Source: Pseudomonadota bacterium (lineage in GTDB: Bacteria > Bdellovibrionota_C > UBA2361 > SZUA-149 > DAOLCO01). Taken from it: a stretch of 64,000 nt of DNA. This document shows, in pieces, positions 35,401-43,291 of this stretch. The stretch is taken from assembly GCA_027487795.1 (NCBI GenBank), contig JAIYCX010000050.1, forward strand, positions 1 to 64,000, in the 5' to 3' direction. Within the stretch, counting starts at the first letter, position 1; the number at the start of each line of letters is the position of its first letter. The notes under the pieces are model-generated. The model was not told where the DNA came from. It searched no databases and saw only the letters and a list, made by a program, of their open reading frames with translations. The position numbers and the translations under genes are program-made.

Positions 35401-35737
35401 CTAATGTTTTCTGGATTTCAAATTCAACCGGCACTCCGTGACAATCCCATCCGAATCTTCGCTCAACATGATAACCTTTCATCGTAAAGAAACGCCCGAC
35501 AACATCTTTTATAGTCCCAGCTAGAAGATGCCCGTAATGAGGCAGACCAGTCGCAAACGGCGGGCCGTCATAAAAAACATAAGCAGGTCTTTGTTGATCA
35601 CCTGAGTCCTTAGGAGAATTTAATCCATGAGACGCAAAAGGATCAGAAGAACGCTCAAACGTTTTATTCTTTTTCCAAGATTCTAAAATTTCCTCTTCTA
35701 AAGAAGGGAACGAAACATCGGGGGATACTGGCTTCAT
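32429..35737 (-). CDS. ileS: Isoleucyl-tRNA synthetase, eukaryotic-type
   Basis: IleS charges tRNA-Ile and edits valine. At 1102 aa it is longer than the roughly 940-aa common bacterial form. It has the type 2 (eukaryote-like) features, with the HIGH motif as HYGH (FATGLPHYGHLLAGTIKDVV) and RKMSKSLKNYPP, and it lacks the C-terminal zinc-binding end of the bacterial form. The editing domain follows WTTTPWTLPSNTAIGV. Type 2 enzymes are often tolerant to mupirocin, a family property not shown here. It overlaps nothing and is two bases from lspA. Confidence 0.95.
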   Translation of the reverse strand: MKPVSPDVSFPSLEEEILESWKKNKTFERSSDPFASHGLNSPKDSGDQQRPAYVFYDGPPFATGLPHYGHLLAGTIKDVVGRFFTMKGYHVERRFGWDCHGVPVEFEIQKTLDLKGSKEIREFGVANFNEECRAIVQRYTEEWKRFIDRSGRWVDFNKQYKTMDKEFMESVWWAFSALYEKGLVYESFKCVAYSPGISTPLSNFEANLNYKDVQDPAVAVRANVIDFAANTEFKDLDKSLKLSLCVWTTTPWTLPSNTAIGVNNELDYAIVKAENPSEYVIVAEAQMSFLFPELDPKKKLEATRKPEVVKVIKGSSLVGLSYSPFYSDFEEKRKEGAFRVFHGDFVSSSEGTGLVHLASFGEDDLSVFLANNLPIIDPIDPDGNFTSLIPSLEGKYFKDADPIIIANLKEKGLLLSSQTINHSYPFCWRTDKPLMYKAISSWFIRVEEIKERLIASNERINWIPEHVKTGRFGKWLENARDWAISRNRFWGTPIPIWRAETGEIRCIGSIKELEELTGKKIDDLHTHKIDDLDFICPNTKKLMKRIPEVLDCWFESGAMPYAQAHYPFENKEKFEGNFPADFIAEGLDQTRGWFYTLLVLSTALFNRPAFQNVVVNGIILAEDGRKMSKSLKNYPPADEVMNKYGADALRMYMLSSPASKAEELRFSEAGVKDVIRQTLIPFWNAYNFFVTYAVIDQWTVEKGATTPSPNLLDKWILSRLATTAKQVDGILSSYRLYLAAPPILTFIDELTNWYIRLNRRRFWQGGALRLDANSPECIDKNHAYTTLYTVLSTFSRIIAPLMPFVSESIFKNLTENDPRVTRDSVHLTPFPTLEELSQLEVDEELEIAMELFEEIIVLGRALRNEHEVKLRQPLSKLTIVHGDPLKVKALKRLDHYLKDELNIKVIVYEANEESYVTLSARLNTIKLGKTLGPKLGKQKMSELTAIVMKLSTSEIRRIESGGELVFEEEKLSRDDILISRKPKESLTTAASSGAVTIILDTSLSPELRLEGLAREFVNRVQKLRKELQFDIADRIVVKFLTSSPQISMAVKDYDTYIKQETLAVMIEEMTHSPSEDDMDHDELSPQDIDGDSVIFNLSRIQS

Positions 35738-35746
35738 GAAATTGGC

Positions 35747-37168
35747 CTAACCACAAATTGTATTAACTTTAACACTAAACTCTCTAGTTGCGAGCAGGCC
35801 TTTTACGTCAAAGCTCACGATTTTTCCAGTTTTTTCTCCAATCCACATTAAACCAGTAGAATCAGAGACTTCTACCTCGGAAATAGACTCCTTTAAAGCC
35901 GTACTAGAGAACAATAATCCCTTATCTCCATTCTCCCTAGTTTTAATCAAGAACTGCTCAGATACCGTCTTAGTTTTTTGCTCTAAAAACTTAATTAAAT
36001 CATCTTCTGATAAGTTAGTAGAATCAAATTGAGAATCACTTGCGGCGGTATCATTCACCACTTGGTCAGTAGGTTTTAAGGGCGTATAAACATCCCCCCT
36101 CGAGCACCAAATCTTTACCTTAAGCGCCCTACCAGTGGTAATAATATGACCTATCTTATCCTGCGCACCTTTAAAATAATTTAACGAAAGTGCCGAATCC
36201 TTATCTAACAAAATTACAGGCTGTGGCTGTAACCCCCTCACCAGCCAAGACTCTACGCTACCGTCATTAGAAATAGTGAAAAACTTCTCTCCATCTGAGG
36301 TGAGAAAGAATTCATTAATAGGGCCTGCAGTTTTTGCAATTTTCACCACATAAGTCCCCTCATCCATAAAAGCAAAAGTGCTTCTAACCTCATCTATTCC
36401 AAGTTCCTTCTCAGTTTTTCTTAATCTTACTAAGAACACCCCCCCTAATTGATTCGCTGCAAAAAATGCCCGACCCGAAGGGTGGAACCGCACATGAGTT
36501 ACCGGAGAAGACTCCGTTTCATAGATCTCTAAAGAATCAGTAGAATTTTCCGCATAGCGCTTATCCTCAGGTAAATTCCAAGCCATCACACTACCATCCG
36601 CTCTACCAATCAGTAAGTACTCAGATTTAGGGTGCCAAGCTAAAGATAAAATCCTACCCTTAACTTGGGTCAACTGAGCTATTATATTAAGTGTGCCTAA
36701 ATCCACTAAGGAAACTAGAGAAAACTGCGAAACCGCTAAATACTTCCCATCAGGCGAAACAGACAATGATATAATAGGTTTTTCACCACGCGCAATAAGT
36801 TTATAGCTGCCATTCTTAGGAGAAACCTTAACTAGGCTTCCATCTTGACCACCAACAAAAACATCAGATTTTTTTCCGCTAGGATCTAAAGCGATTGCAT
36901 TAACATCTCCCCTTATCCCCACATCATAAGCATTAAATAAATTAGGAGCCCCGCTCGAGGTAGCCTCCTCACCTAACAAAGCCTCACTAGAAAGGGCTAA
37001 AAAATCAGCTTTATTCTCTAGGTCTTGTAATTTCTTAGGTCCCTCTTCAGAAACTCTTAAATCTGCCGAACGGATTTGATTTGGAAAGTACACTAAATTC
37101 CTCACTGATTTAGGGAAAATAGTACAGGAAGAAAAAACCAATAGGCAAAAGGTGATTAATTTATTCAT
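35747..37168 (-). CDS. WD40-like lipoprotein
   Basis: The 473-aa protein has a lipoprotein-type signal with Cys15 (LLVFSSC) and a beta-propeller body with WD-like units (VKGRILSLAWHPKSEYLLIG, SPVTHVRFHPSGRAFFAANQ, SVSPDGKYLAVS). Propellers give flat surfaces for protein binding; a role in envelope assembly is inference from position next to ileS-lspA. The frame ends 10 bases before ileS, so the genes are one transcript. The last 30 residues are beta-rich without a clear unit. Confidence 0.7.
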   Translation of the reverse strand: MNKLITFCLLVFSSCTIFPKSVRNLVYFPNQIRSADLRVSEEGPKKLQDLENKADFLALSSEALLGEEATSSGAPNLFNAYDVGIRGDVNAIALDPSGKKSDVFVGGQDGSLVKVSPKNGSYKLIARGEKPIISLSVSPDGKYLAVSQFSLVSLVDLGTLNIIAQLTQVKGRILSLAWHPKSEYLLIGRADGSVMAWNLPEDKRYAENSTDSLEIYETESSPVTHVRFHPSGRAFFAANQLGGVFLVRLRKTEKELGIDEVRSTFAFMDEGTYVVKIAKTAGPINEFFLTSDGEKFFTISNDGSVESWLVRGLQPQPVILLDKDSALSLNYFKGAQDKIGHIITTGRALKVKIWCSRGDVYTPLKPTDQVVNDTAASDSQFDSTNLSEDDLIKFLEQKTKTVSEQFLIKTRENGDKGLLFSSTALKESISEVEVSDSTGLMWIGEKTGKIVSFDVKGLLATREFSVKVNTICG

Positions 37169-37301
37169 TATTTTTCTTTATTTCTAGCATTTCTGATTAC
37201 TATCATAAATCTTTAAGAGCTGTTAGAGTCCAATCACTAGAGGAAAATTCAAATTTTCCCCAATTTTCATATATTACTTACAACATAAAGAATACTAAAA
37301 C

Positions 37302-38798
37302 GTGGATCAAGAAAACAATACTAAAGCACAAGAACTTTTAATACCTGAACTAGCAATGATCGAACTAGGAAATGGCGTATTTGATAAGCCAGGAGTTCTA
37401 GGAGATTTAATAACATCATACGCTACTGGCAGAGTTATTATTGCCTGTGAAAATCCAAACGACATAAGATTCGTAGAATCTATACTTATCAGACGTGGTC
37501 TAGAAATAAGAAGAGTCTCACCTATCATCGATGAGGGTAGCATAAAATCAGTTGCTAGCTGGTTTGAGGGTAAAAATGAAGCAAATATAGTTTGTCACCT
37601 AACTGTTGCAGAAACAATCTGCAAACTAGTACCAACTCAAATGCTAGTTCTATACAACCCGACATGCACAGAAGGGCTTTCAGAAATCAACAAAGAAAAG
37701 AAGTCTTCTGGCACTAGCATGCCTATAGTAGCTCTTGTATCTCCTCAAGAACTTCCAGCTTTCCTAATAAGCTGCAAAAGCTATAATAAAGAATTCACTT
37801 CTTTTGAAGTTAAAAAACCATTAGTAACAAAAAAGACCTTTGAACTTTTAAATACAAAACTTTCAAAAACAAAAATCTCTTCACAAATGCCAATCCAAGA
37901 GATTGCTGCTGCGATAAAAAATTCTGAGATTAGTTCATTACTTAGTGGCACTACCTTAGAGCAAAAAATCGGCACACCTGAAGAAATAATTTCAAAACTT
38001 CTTAGTTTCTTCGTTGAAAACAGCACTAGCAGTAATGCAGCTTCAATCGATGAAGATCTAGGACTAACAACTGTAAAGAACGAAAAATTCTCTGAATCAA
38101 ATTCAGAAGACAGTAGAGAAAGTTCTCACAGAAGAGATGATAAAAGAGAAGATAGAAGAGAAAGTGGCTCTAGAGATAGAGATTCTAGAGAAGACACCAG
38201 AGGTAACTCAGATAGAAGATCAAACTCTGAAAATAGACCAAGACAAGAGGACAGAAGACAAGATAATAGACAGGAAGATAGAAGCTCAGATAGAAGGGCA
38301 GCTAGATCTTCATACGACGAGCCTAATCAAGAAAAGTACTCACAAACTGTTATTAGATACAGAACTTACTTCGGAGCTGGTGAACTAGACGAACTAAACG
38401 TTCCTAACCTAAGAGCTGTTCTATACGAATATCTTCCAGACTCAGCTAGAATCAACAGAGTACACATTAGAGATAATTACTCTTTTGTCGATATCGACTC
38501 ATCAGACCTAGATCTTTTAATACAGTGCACTGAGAATATCCAAATCAGAGGAAGACTAATCAACACTGATATCGCTGAGATCTTAGGGCCAGTAGATGAC
38601 GACAGAAACAACAGAAATAATAATAGACGCGGCAGTGGTAACCGAAATGGCGGAAACAGGAACGGTGGTAACAGGAACGGGGGCAATCGAAACGGCGGTA
38701 ATAGAAATTACAATAACGACCGAAGAGACTCCAGAGGTTATAACCAAGGTAGAAACGGCAACCAAAGGAATAATAGAAGAGAGCAAAGCTCTTACTAA
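37302..38798 (+). CDS. DbpA-type RNA-binding protein with a degenerate helicase domain
   Basis: Residues about 10-240 resemble the second RecA-like domain of DEAD-box helicases (GRVIIACENPNDIRFVESIL, SWFEGKNEANIVCHLTVAET) but no Walker motif or helicase motif VI is visible. After a Glu/Arg/Ser-rich linker comes a DbpA-like RNA-binding domain (YRTYFGAGELDELNVPNLRA, RVHIRDNYSFVDIDSSDLD). An Asn/Gly/Arg tail with the repeat NRNGG five times follows. It should bind RNA without unwinding it, perhaps as an rRNA or cold-shock chaperone. The start is GTG at 37302. It precedes the aminotransferase gene by 23 bases. Confidence 0.75.
   Translation: MDQENNTKAQELLIPELAMIELGNGVFDKPGVLGDLITSYATGRVIIACENPNDIRFVESILIRRGLEIRRVSPIIDEGSIKSVASWFEGKNEANIVCHLTVAETICKLVPTQMLVLYNPTCTEGLSEINKEKKSSGTSMPIVALVSPQELPAFLISCKSYNKEFTSFEVKKPLVTKKTFELLNTKLSKTKISSQMPIQEIAAAIKNSEISSLLSGTTLEQKIGTPEEIISKLLSFFVENSTSSNAASIDEDLGLTTVKNEKFSESNSEDSRESSHRRDDKREDRRESGSRDRDSREDTRGNSDRRSNSENRPRQEDRRQDNRQEDRSSDRRAARSSYDEPNQEKYSQTVIRYRTYFGAGELDELNVPNLRAVLYEYLPDSARINRVHIRDNYSFVDIDSSDLDLLIQCTENIQIRGRLINTDIAEILGPVDDDRNNRNNNRRGSGNRNGGNRNGGNRNGGNRNGGNRNYNNDRRDSRGYNQGRNGNQRNNRREQSSY
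38638..38700 (+). repeat. 15-bp tandem repeats coding for NRNGG
   Basis: Four to five imperfect 15-bp units (GGCGGAAACAGGAAC, GGTGGTAACAGGAAC and so on) inside the RNA-binding gene. Copy number may vary between strains. Confidence 0.7.
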
Positions 38799-38821
38799 AA
38801 GTACCTTAGAAATTTAACCTT

Positions 38822-40054
38822 GTGTCAGAACTGTTCCCATCCTTTAGGCAAGTACCAAAAACTGGCGTAATATACGTCATGAGCGAAGCTGCAAAGCTTG
38901 GCTTCAATGAGAACCGATCAGAATGGTCAAACCTTGGCCAAGGCGCTCCTGAAACAGGTCCACTAAAAGGTGGGCCTGCTAGATTAAAAAACATAAGCAT
39001 ATCAGACGATGCCTACGAATACGCCCCTGTAGGTGGACTGAGCGAGCTAAGAAAAGCAGTCGCTAAAATGTACAATGACCGTTACCGAGTAGGTAAAAAA
39101 AGTCAGTACACAGAAGAAAACGTAGCAATTGGCTCAGGAGGAAGACTAGCCCTTACTAGAGTTGCCTCTACTCTAGGCGTATCGCACATAGGCCATTTCT
39201 TGCCAGACTACACAGCATACGAAGAGCTACTTGGAACATTTGGCACTTTTGTTCCCATTCCGATTTCCTTACCAATTAAAGAGAACTACAACTTCTCTGC
39301 TAATGACCTAGAAAAAGAAATCCTAAGCAAAGGACTTTCAGCTGTTTTAATTTCCAATCCAAGTAACCCAACAGGTAATGTAATACATGGTGAAGCACTA
39401 AAAAATTGGGTCTCCTTAAGTAGAGAATTAGAATGCGCGACTATCTTTGATGAATTCTACAGTAATTATATTTACGACCTTGATAAAGTTTCTATTTCCG
39501 CAGCGGAATACGTTGAAGACGTAAATAAAGATCCAATTATTATACTAGACGGTCTTACTAAAAATTGGAGATACCCAGGCTTAAGAATTTCATGGACATT
39601 GGGGCCTAAAGAATTAATCGACGCTTGCATATCCGCAGGAAGTTTTCTAGACGGCGGGGCGAACCATCCTACTCAAGAAGCTGTCATTCCCCTTGTTTCA
39701 AAAGAAATCGCAGATCAAGAAGCTGCCGCCATAAAAAATGAATTTCTAGTTAAAAGAGAATATCTAGTTAAAGCCCTAGGAGATATGGGCATTATAGCGA
39801 ATGCTCCAAAAGGAGCGTTTTACTGTTGGGGAGATTTATCTAATTTAAAAAATGGAAATTCTTCTGGAAAAAAGCTTTTTGAAAGAGCGGTTCAGAATAA
39901 AATAATTATAGTTCCTGGTGAATTTTTTGATATAAATCCAGGAAAGAGAAGACCAAAGAAAGCTGCACTTTTTGATAAGTATGCAAGATTTAGTTTTGGT
40001 CCTCCGATGAAAGAACTTGAACTAGGTGTTAAGCTACTAAGAGAGGTTCTATAA
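38822..40054 (+). CDS. Class I/II pyridoxal-phosphate aminotransferase
   Basis: The 410-aa protein has the fold type I aminotransferase marks: LISNPSNPTGNVIH, the aspartate and tyrosine in FDEFYSNYIYD, the PLP lysine in LDGLTKNWRYPGLRISW, and the arginine in YARFSFGPP. The substrate is not clear; close types include aspartate, LL-diaminopimelate and histidinol-phosphate enzymes. The start is GTG. Its stop touches the start of the EVE gene, so both are in one transcript with the RNA-binding gene upstream. Confidence 0.88.
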   Translation: MSELFPSFRQVPKTGVIYVMSEAAKLGFNENRSEWSNLGQGAPETGPLKGGPARLKNISISDDAYEYAPVGGLSELRKAVAKMYNDRYRVGKKSQYTEENVAIGSGGRLALTRVASTLGVSHIGHFLPDYTAYEELLGTFGTFVPIPISLPIKENYNFSANDLEKEILSKGLSAVLISNPSNPTGNVIHGEALKNWVSLSRELECATIFDEFYSNYIYDLDKVSISAAEYVEDVNKDPIIILDGLTKNWRYPGLRISWTLGPKELIDACISAGSFLDGGANHPTQEAVIPLVSKEIADQEAAAIKNEFLVKREYLVKALGDMGIIANAPKGAFYCWGDLSNLKNGNSSGKKLFERAVQNKIIIVPGEFFDINPGKRRPKKAALFDKYARFSFGPPMKELELGVKLLREVL

Positions 40055-40507
40055 ATGACCATAAACTACTGGCTAGTAAAAACAGAAGAAGATGTTTATC
40101 CAATCGATAAATTAAAGAGCGACAAAGAAACTCTTTGGGACGGGGTAAGAAATTATCAAGCTAGAAATTACTTAAAGCAAATGAAGAAAGGTGATATTGT
40201 TTTTATATATCACTCAAACTGTAAAGAACCAGGAATAGTCGGACTTGGTGAAATAAGTAAAGAAGCAATCCCTGACCCATTACAATTTGTGGCATCTAGT
40301 GATTACTACGATCCAAAATCCACAAAAGAAAGTCCGAGATGGTTCAGCCCTACTATTAAATATAAAAAAACAATTCCCAATATTTCCTTGGAAACTCTGA
40401 GACAGTATTCTTGGATGAAAGACTCACCTCTGACAAGAACCGGAAATAGACTAAGCGTCCTCTCTCTAACAGAGCGCCAAGGCCTTGAAATTATTAAGTC
40501 TTCTTAA
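40055..40507 (+). CDS. EVE-domain protein
   Basis: The 150-aa protein is a complete EVE domain (thymocyte nuclear protein 1 type): MTINYWLVKTEEDVYPIDKL at the start, WDGVRNYQARNYLKQMKKGD with the base-binding pocket, and SPRWFSPTIKYKKTIP. EVE domains recognise modified bases in DNA or RNA. The ATG follows the aminotransferase stop directly. A free EVE protein beside a metabolic gene is common in bacteria and does not prove restriction. Confidence 0.9.
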   Translation: MTINYWLVKTEEDVYPIDKLKSDKETLWDGVRNYQARNYLKQMKKGDIVFIYHSNCKEPGIVGLGEISKEAIPDPLQFVASSDYYDPKSTKESPRWFSPTIKYKKTIPNISLETLRQYSWMKDSPLTRTGNRLSVLSLTERQGLEIIKSS

Positions 40508-40615
40508 TTTTCTGCTCGATTTCACTTTAAAAGTTTATTTTTACCTCAAACTGTTCTATATCAAACAAGCTTAAATTTGCAGAGTAAACTGCGGCATAAA
40601 ACATAAGGATAATTC

Positions 40616-41242
40616 ATGAGCGTAAGTAGAATAACTCATAAATATATTAGAGAACATCCAAGCGTCCAAGACTGCTTAGAAAGAGGTCTAATAAACTACT
40701 CCGCTTTAGCCAGAGAAATTTGCAAAACTACTGATAGCGAATCCTTTGATGCAGTTCTAGTTGCATGCAGAAGATATTACCAGAAAAAAAAGTCTCACGT
40801 TTCTAGAGAGCAAAAAATTATTGCTCTAATGAAGAAATCAAAAGTTAGAGTTAGAAATAAAATTGCAGTAGCGACAATCGAAAAAGGCAAAGGCTTAGAT
40901 AAGGCGCTCGAGATTCAAAACTTTGTAAAAAAAGAAAAAGGTGACTTTAATCTAATCGAAGGTGAAGATGTTATCACCATGATTACAAATGTGGAGTATA
41001 TCCCGATCATTAAAAAAACCTTTGGCATGGGAATTATTAAAACCAGCACAGGCCTAGCTCAAATCACATTAGTATTTGGTGACAACTTAGAAATGACTCC
41101 CGGGGTACTATCTTTTATTTATAGAATGTTCTCAGAATACGATGTGAATATTAGAGAAGAGATGAGTTGCTGGAAGGACGTGATGGTCGTAGTCGATGAA
41201 AAAGACGTGGCTAAAGTTATGCAAATGCTTAGCTTTGATTAG
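40616..41242 (+). CDS. Conserved protein with an ACT-like C-terminal domain
   Basis: The 208-aa protein has a helical N-terminal region (SRITHKYIREHPSVQDCLER, LINYSALAREI) and a C-terminal ACT-like part (LAQITLVFGDNLEMTPGVLS, YDVNIREEMSCWKDVMVVVD). ACT domains sense amino acids. Related proteins occur in archaea and scattered bacteria without a proven role. It leads the run lpxK-hldD-acs, 22 bases from lpxK. AAGGA before the ATG fixes the start. Confidence 0.7.
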   Translation: MSVSRITHKYIREHPSVQDCLERGLINYSALAREICKTTDSESFDAVLVACRRYYQKKKSHVSREQKIIALMKKSKVRVRNKIAVATIEKGKGLDKALEIQNFVKKEKGDFNLIEGEDVITMITNVEYIPIIKKTFGMGIIKTSTGLAQITLVFGDNLEMTPGVLSFIYRMFSEYDVNIREEMSCWKDVMVVVDEKDVAKVMQMLSFD

Positions 41243-41264
41243 TCATTAGAAACGTATTCCATAC

Positions 41265-42320
41265 TTGAATATCAAAACTACATTGCTATTAATACCAAGC
41301 CTTATTTGGCTTGGTATTACGACTACTAGGCATAAATTAAGCCTAATTTTCGATAGTTCAAGGTACCGTAGTAGCGTCCCTGTAATCTGCGTTGGAAATT
41401 GCTCCGCTGGTGGAAATGGAAAAACTCCTACTTGTATCTTTCTTGCTAATTACCTTGCTGAAAACAAAAAAAAAGTTGGACTAATCTTAAGAGGATATAA
41501 AGGATCCCTAAGTTCAAATATTCCACTTGTAGTTACAGATCAACATACAGTTCTAGAAATAGGTGACGAAGCTAGAATGTATAAAAAGTTTCTTAAAGAC
41601 AATACAGAAATTGTCATTTGCAAATCTAGGACATCTGGCATTAAAAAACTAGAAGAACTAGGTGTTGATATCATAATAATGGATGACGGCTTACAGCATC
41701 TCAAAGTAAAACCAACTCTATCTTTTTGTTTGGTAGATATTAGCGAATCAAATGCCTACTGCAAACCACTACTAACACAAATAATCCCAAACGGCAGATT
41801 AAGAGAAGATCCAGCTTTATCATTTAATCGAGCTGATTATATTATTTTTATCTCCAGAGAAAAAATTGAAGAAAATTCACTAGATAAAATTCAGCAAATA
41901 ATTACACAATACAATATTAATAAATATTGCATCTTAGAAATAATAGGCTCACAGATTGTTGATAGCCTAACCTTCAATCAAATCCCTAAAAAACCTGCGC
42001 TAGCTTCACTATTTACTACAATTGCTAAGCCAGGCGATTTAATCAAAACAATAAAAAACCTCGGTATTCAGATAGTTGAAACTAAAATATATAACGACCA
42101 CCAGCAAATCAGCTGGGAAGAATGGGAAAAATCAATAAAAACCTTAAAAAAACCAATCCTATGCACATCAAAGGATTATGTTAAAATCATAGACTTCCCT
42201 AGAGAAGAAGGGGAAATTCTGATAGTCTTACAAGAAGTAAAAGAAGCGGCCAGTATTAATAATACAGATCTAAATAGTACGAGCATACTGGAGCCAATAA
42301 ATAATTTAATAGGTATTTGA
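41265..42320 (+). CDS. lpxK: Tetraacyldisaccharide 4'-kinase
   Basis: LpxK phosphorylates the lipid A precursor at the inner membrane. The 351-aa protein has an N-terminal membrane-facing helix, the Walker A stretch VGNCSAGGNGKTPTCIFLAN, LRGYKGS, the EIGDEARMY motif, and DDGLQHLK, all family marks. The TTG start at 41265 lacks a strong ribosome-binding site and may be coupled to the gene upstream. The stop overlaps the region before hldD. Confidence 0.93.
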   Translation: MNIKTTLLLIPSLIWLGITTTRHKLSLIFDSSRYRSSVPVICVGNCSAGGNGKTPTCIFLANYLAENKKKVGLILRGYKGSLSSNIPLVVTDQHTVLEIGDEARMYKKFLKDNTEIVICKSRTSGIKKLEELGVDIIIMDDGLQHLKVKPTLSFCLVDISESNAYCKPLLTQIIPNGRLREDPALSFNRADYIIFISREKIEENSLDKIQQIITQYNINKYCILEIIGSQIVDSLTFNQIPKKPALASLFTTIAKPGDLIKTIKNLGIQIVETKIYNDHQQISWEEWEKSIKTLKKPILCTSKDYVKIIDFPREEGEILIVLQEVKEAASINNTDLNSTSILEPINNLIGI

Positions 42321-42322
42321 AT

Positions 42323-43291
42323 ATGATCATTCTGACAGGCGGAGCTGGTTTCATTGGAAGTGTAATTCTTTCAGCGCTTAACAAACTGGGCAAAACTGAT
42401 ATTTGGGTAGTAGACTCACTTGGCAATAATGAAAAGTGGAAAAACCTAAGACAAAAAAACTATAATAACTTCTCTCACAAAAATGACTTCCTTCCAGAAC
42501 TAGAATCTCTAGGTAAAAAAAAGATAGAAGCGATAATTCATATGGGAGCATGCTCTTCCACTACTGAAACAAATGCTGATTATGTCATGAGAAATAACTT
42601 TTTATTCTCAAAACACCTATTTGATTTTTCAGTAAGCAGGGATATTCCTTTTATTTATGCCTCAAGTGCAGCAACTTACGGTGATGGAAATCAAGGATTC
42701 TCTGATAATGTATTAGAGCTAGATAAACTTCTTCCATTAAATATCTATGGCTACTCCAAGCATTTATTTGATCAATATGTAAACTCTACTAGACATTCAA
42801 ATCAGGTTGTCGGCCTTAAATTTTTCAATGTTTATGGCCCAAATGAGTACCATAAAGGCTCAATGAAAAGCGTAATCTACAACTCTTATTATCAAATACT
42901 GAAAGAGAAGCAGGTAAGACTTTTTAAAAGTGATAGAGAAGACTACGGACACGGAGAGCAAAAAAGAGATTTTATCTATGTAAAAGATATTTCCAAAGTA
43001 ATTATTTGGCTTCTAAACAACCCTCAAGTATCAGGCCTATATAATCTAGGAACAGGGCAAGCAAGAACCTGGAAAGACCTAGCTAATGCTGTATTTGCTG
43101 CAATGAATATTCCATCAAATATAGAGTTCATAGAACTTCCAGATAACTTAAAAGGCAAGTATCAATACTTCACAGAAGCCGATATGCAAAAACTAAGAGC
43201 TAGTGGATACGATCAAGAATTCACATCTCTTGAAGATGGCGCTAAGGACTATGTTAATAACTATCTTGAGAAATCAGATCTGGGGGCATAA
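42323..43291 (+). CDS. hldD: ADP-L-glycero-D-manno-heptose 6-epimerase
   Basis: HldD makes the heptose donor for the LPS inner core. The protein is an extended SDR epimerase with the NAD site TGGAGFIGS at residues 5-13 and the Ser-Tyr-Lys site (ASSAATYG, then YGYSKHLFDQYV). The core-synthesis marks FFNVYGPNEYHKGSMKSV and GEQKRDFIYVKDI follow. ATG 42323 is preferred; an in-frame TTG six bases earlier overlaps the lpxK stop. With lpxK it implies a heptose-containing LPS. The stop overlaps the acs start by one base. Confidence 0.93.
   Translation: MIILTGGAGFIGSVILSALNKLGKTDIWVVDSLGNNEKWKNLRQKNYNNFSHKNDFLPELESLGKKKIEAIIHMGACSSTTETNADYVMRNNFLFSKHLFDFSVSRDIPFIYASSAATYGDGNQGFSDNVLELDKLLPLNIYGYSKHLFDQYVNSTRHSNQVVGLKFFNVYGPNEYHKGSMKSVIYNSYYQILKEKQVRLFKSDREDYGHGEQKRDFIYVKDISKVIIWLLNNPQVSGLYNLGTGQARTWKDLANAVFAAMNIPSNIEFIELPDNLKGKYQYFTEADMQKLRASGYDQEFTSLEDGAKDYVNNYLEKSDLGA

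Noticed and set aside
38583..38817. Overlapping Thr/Ile/Val-rich ORFs on both strands at the end of the RNA-binding gene
   Set aside because: They are frame shifts of the NRNGG-coding tandem repeats.
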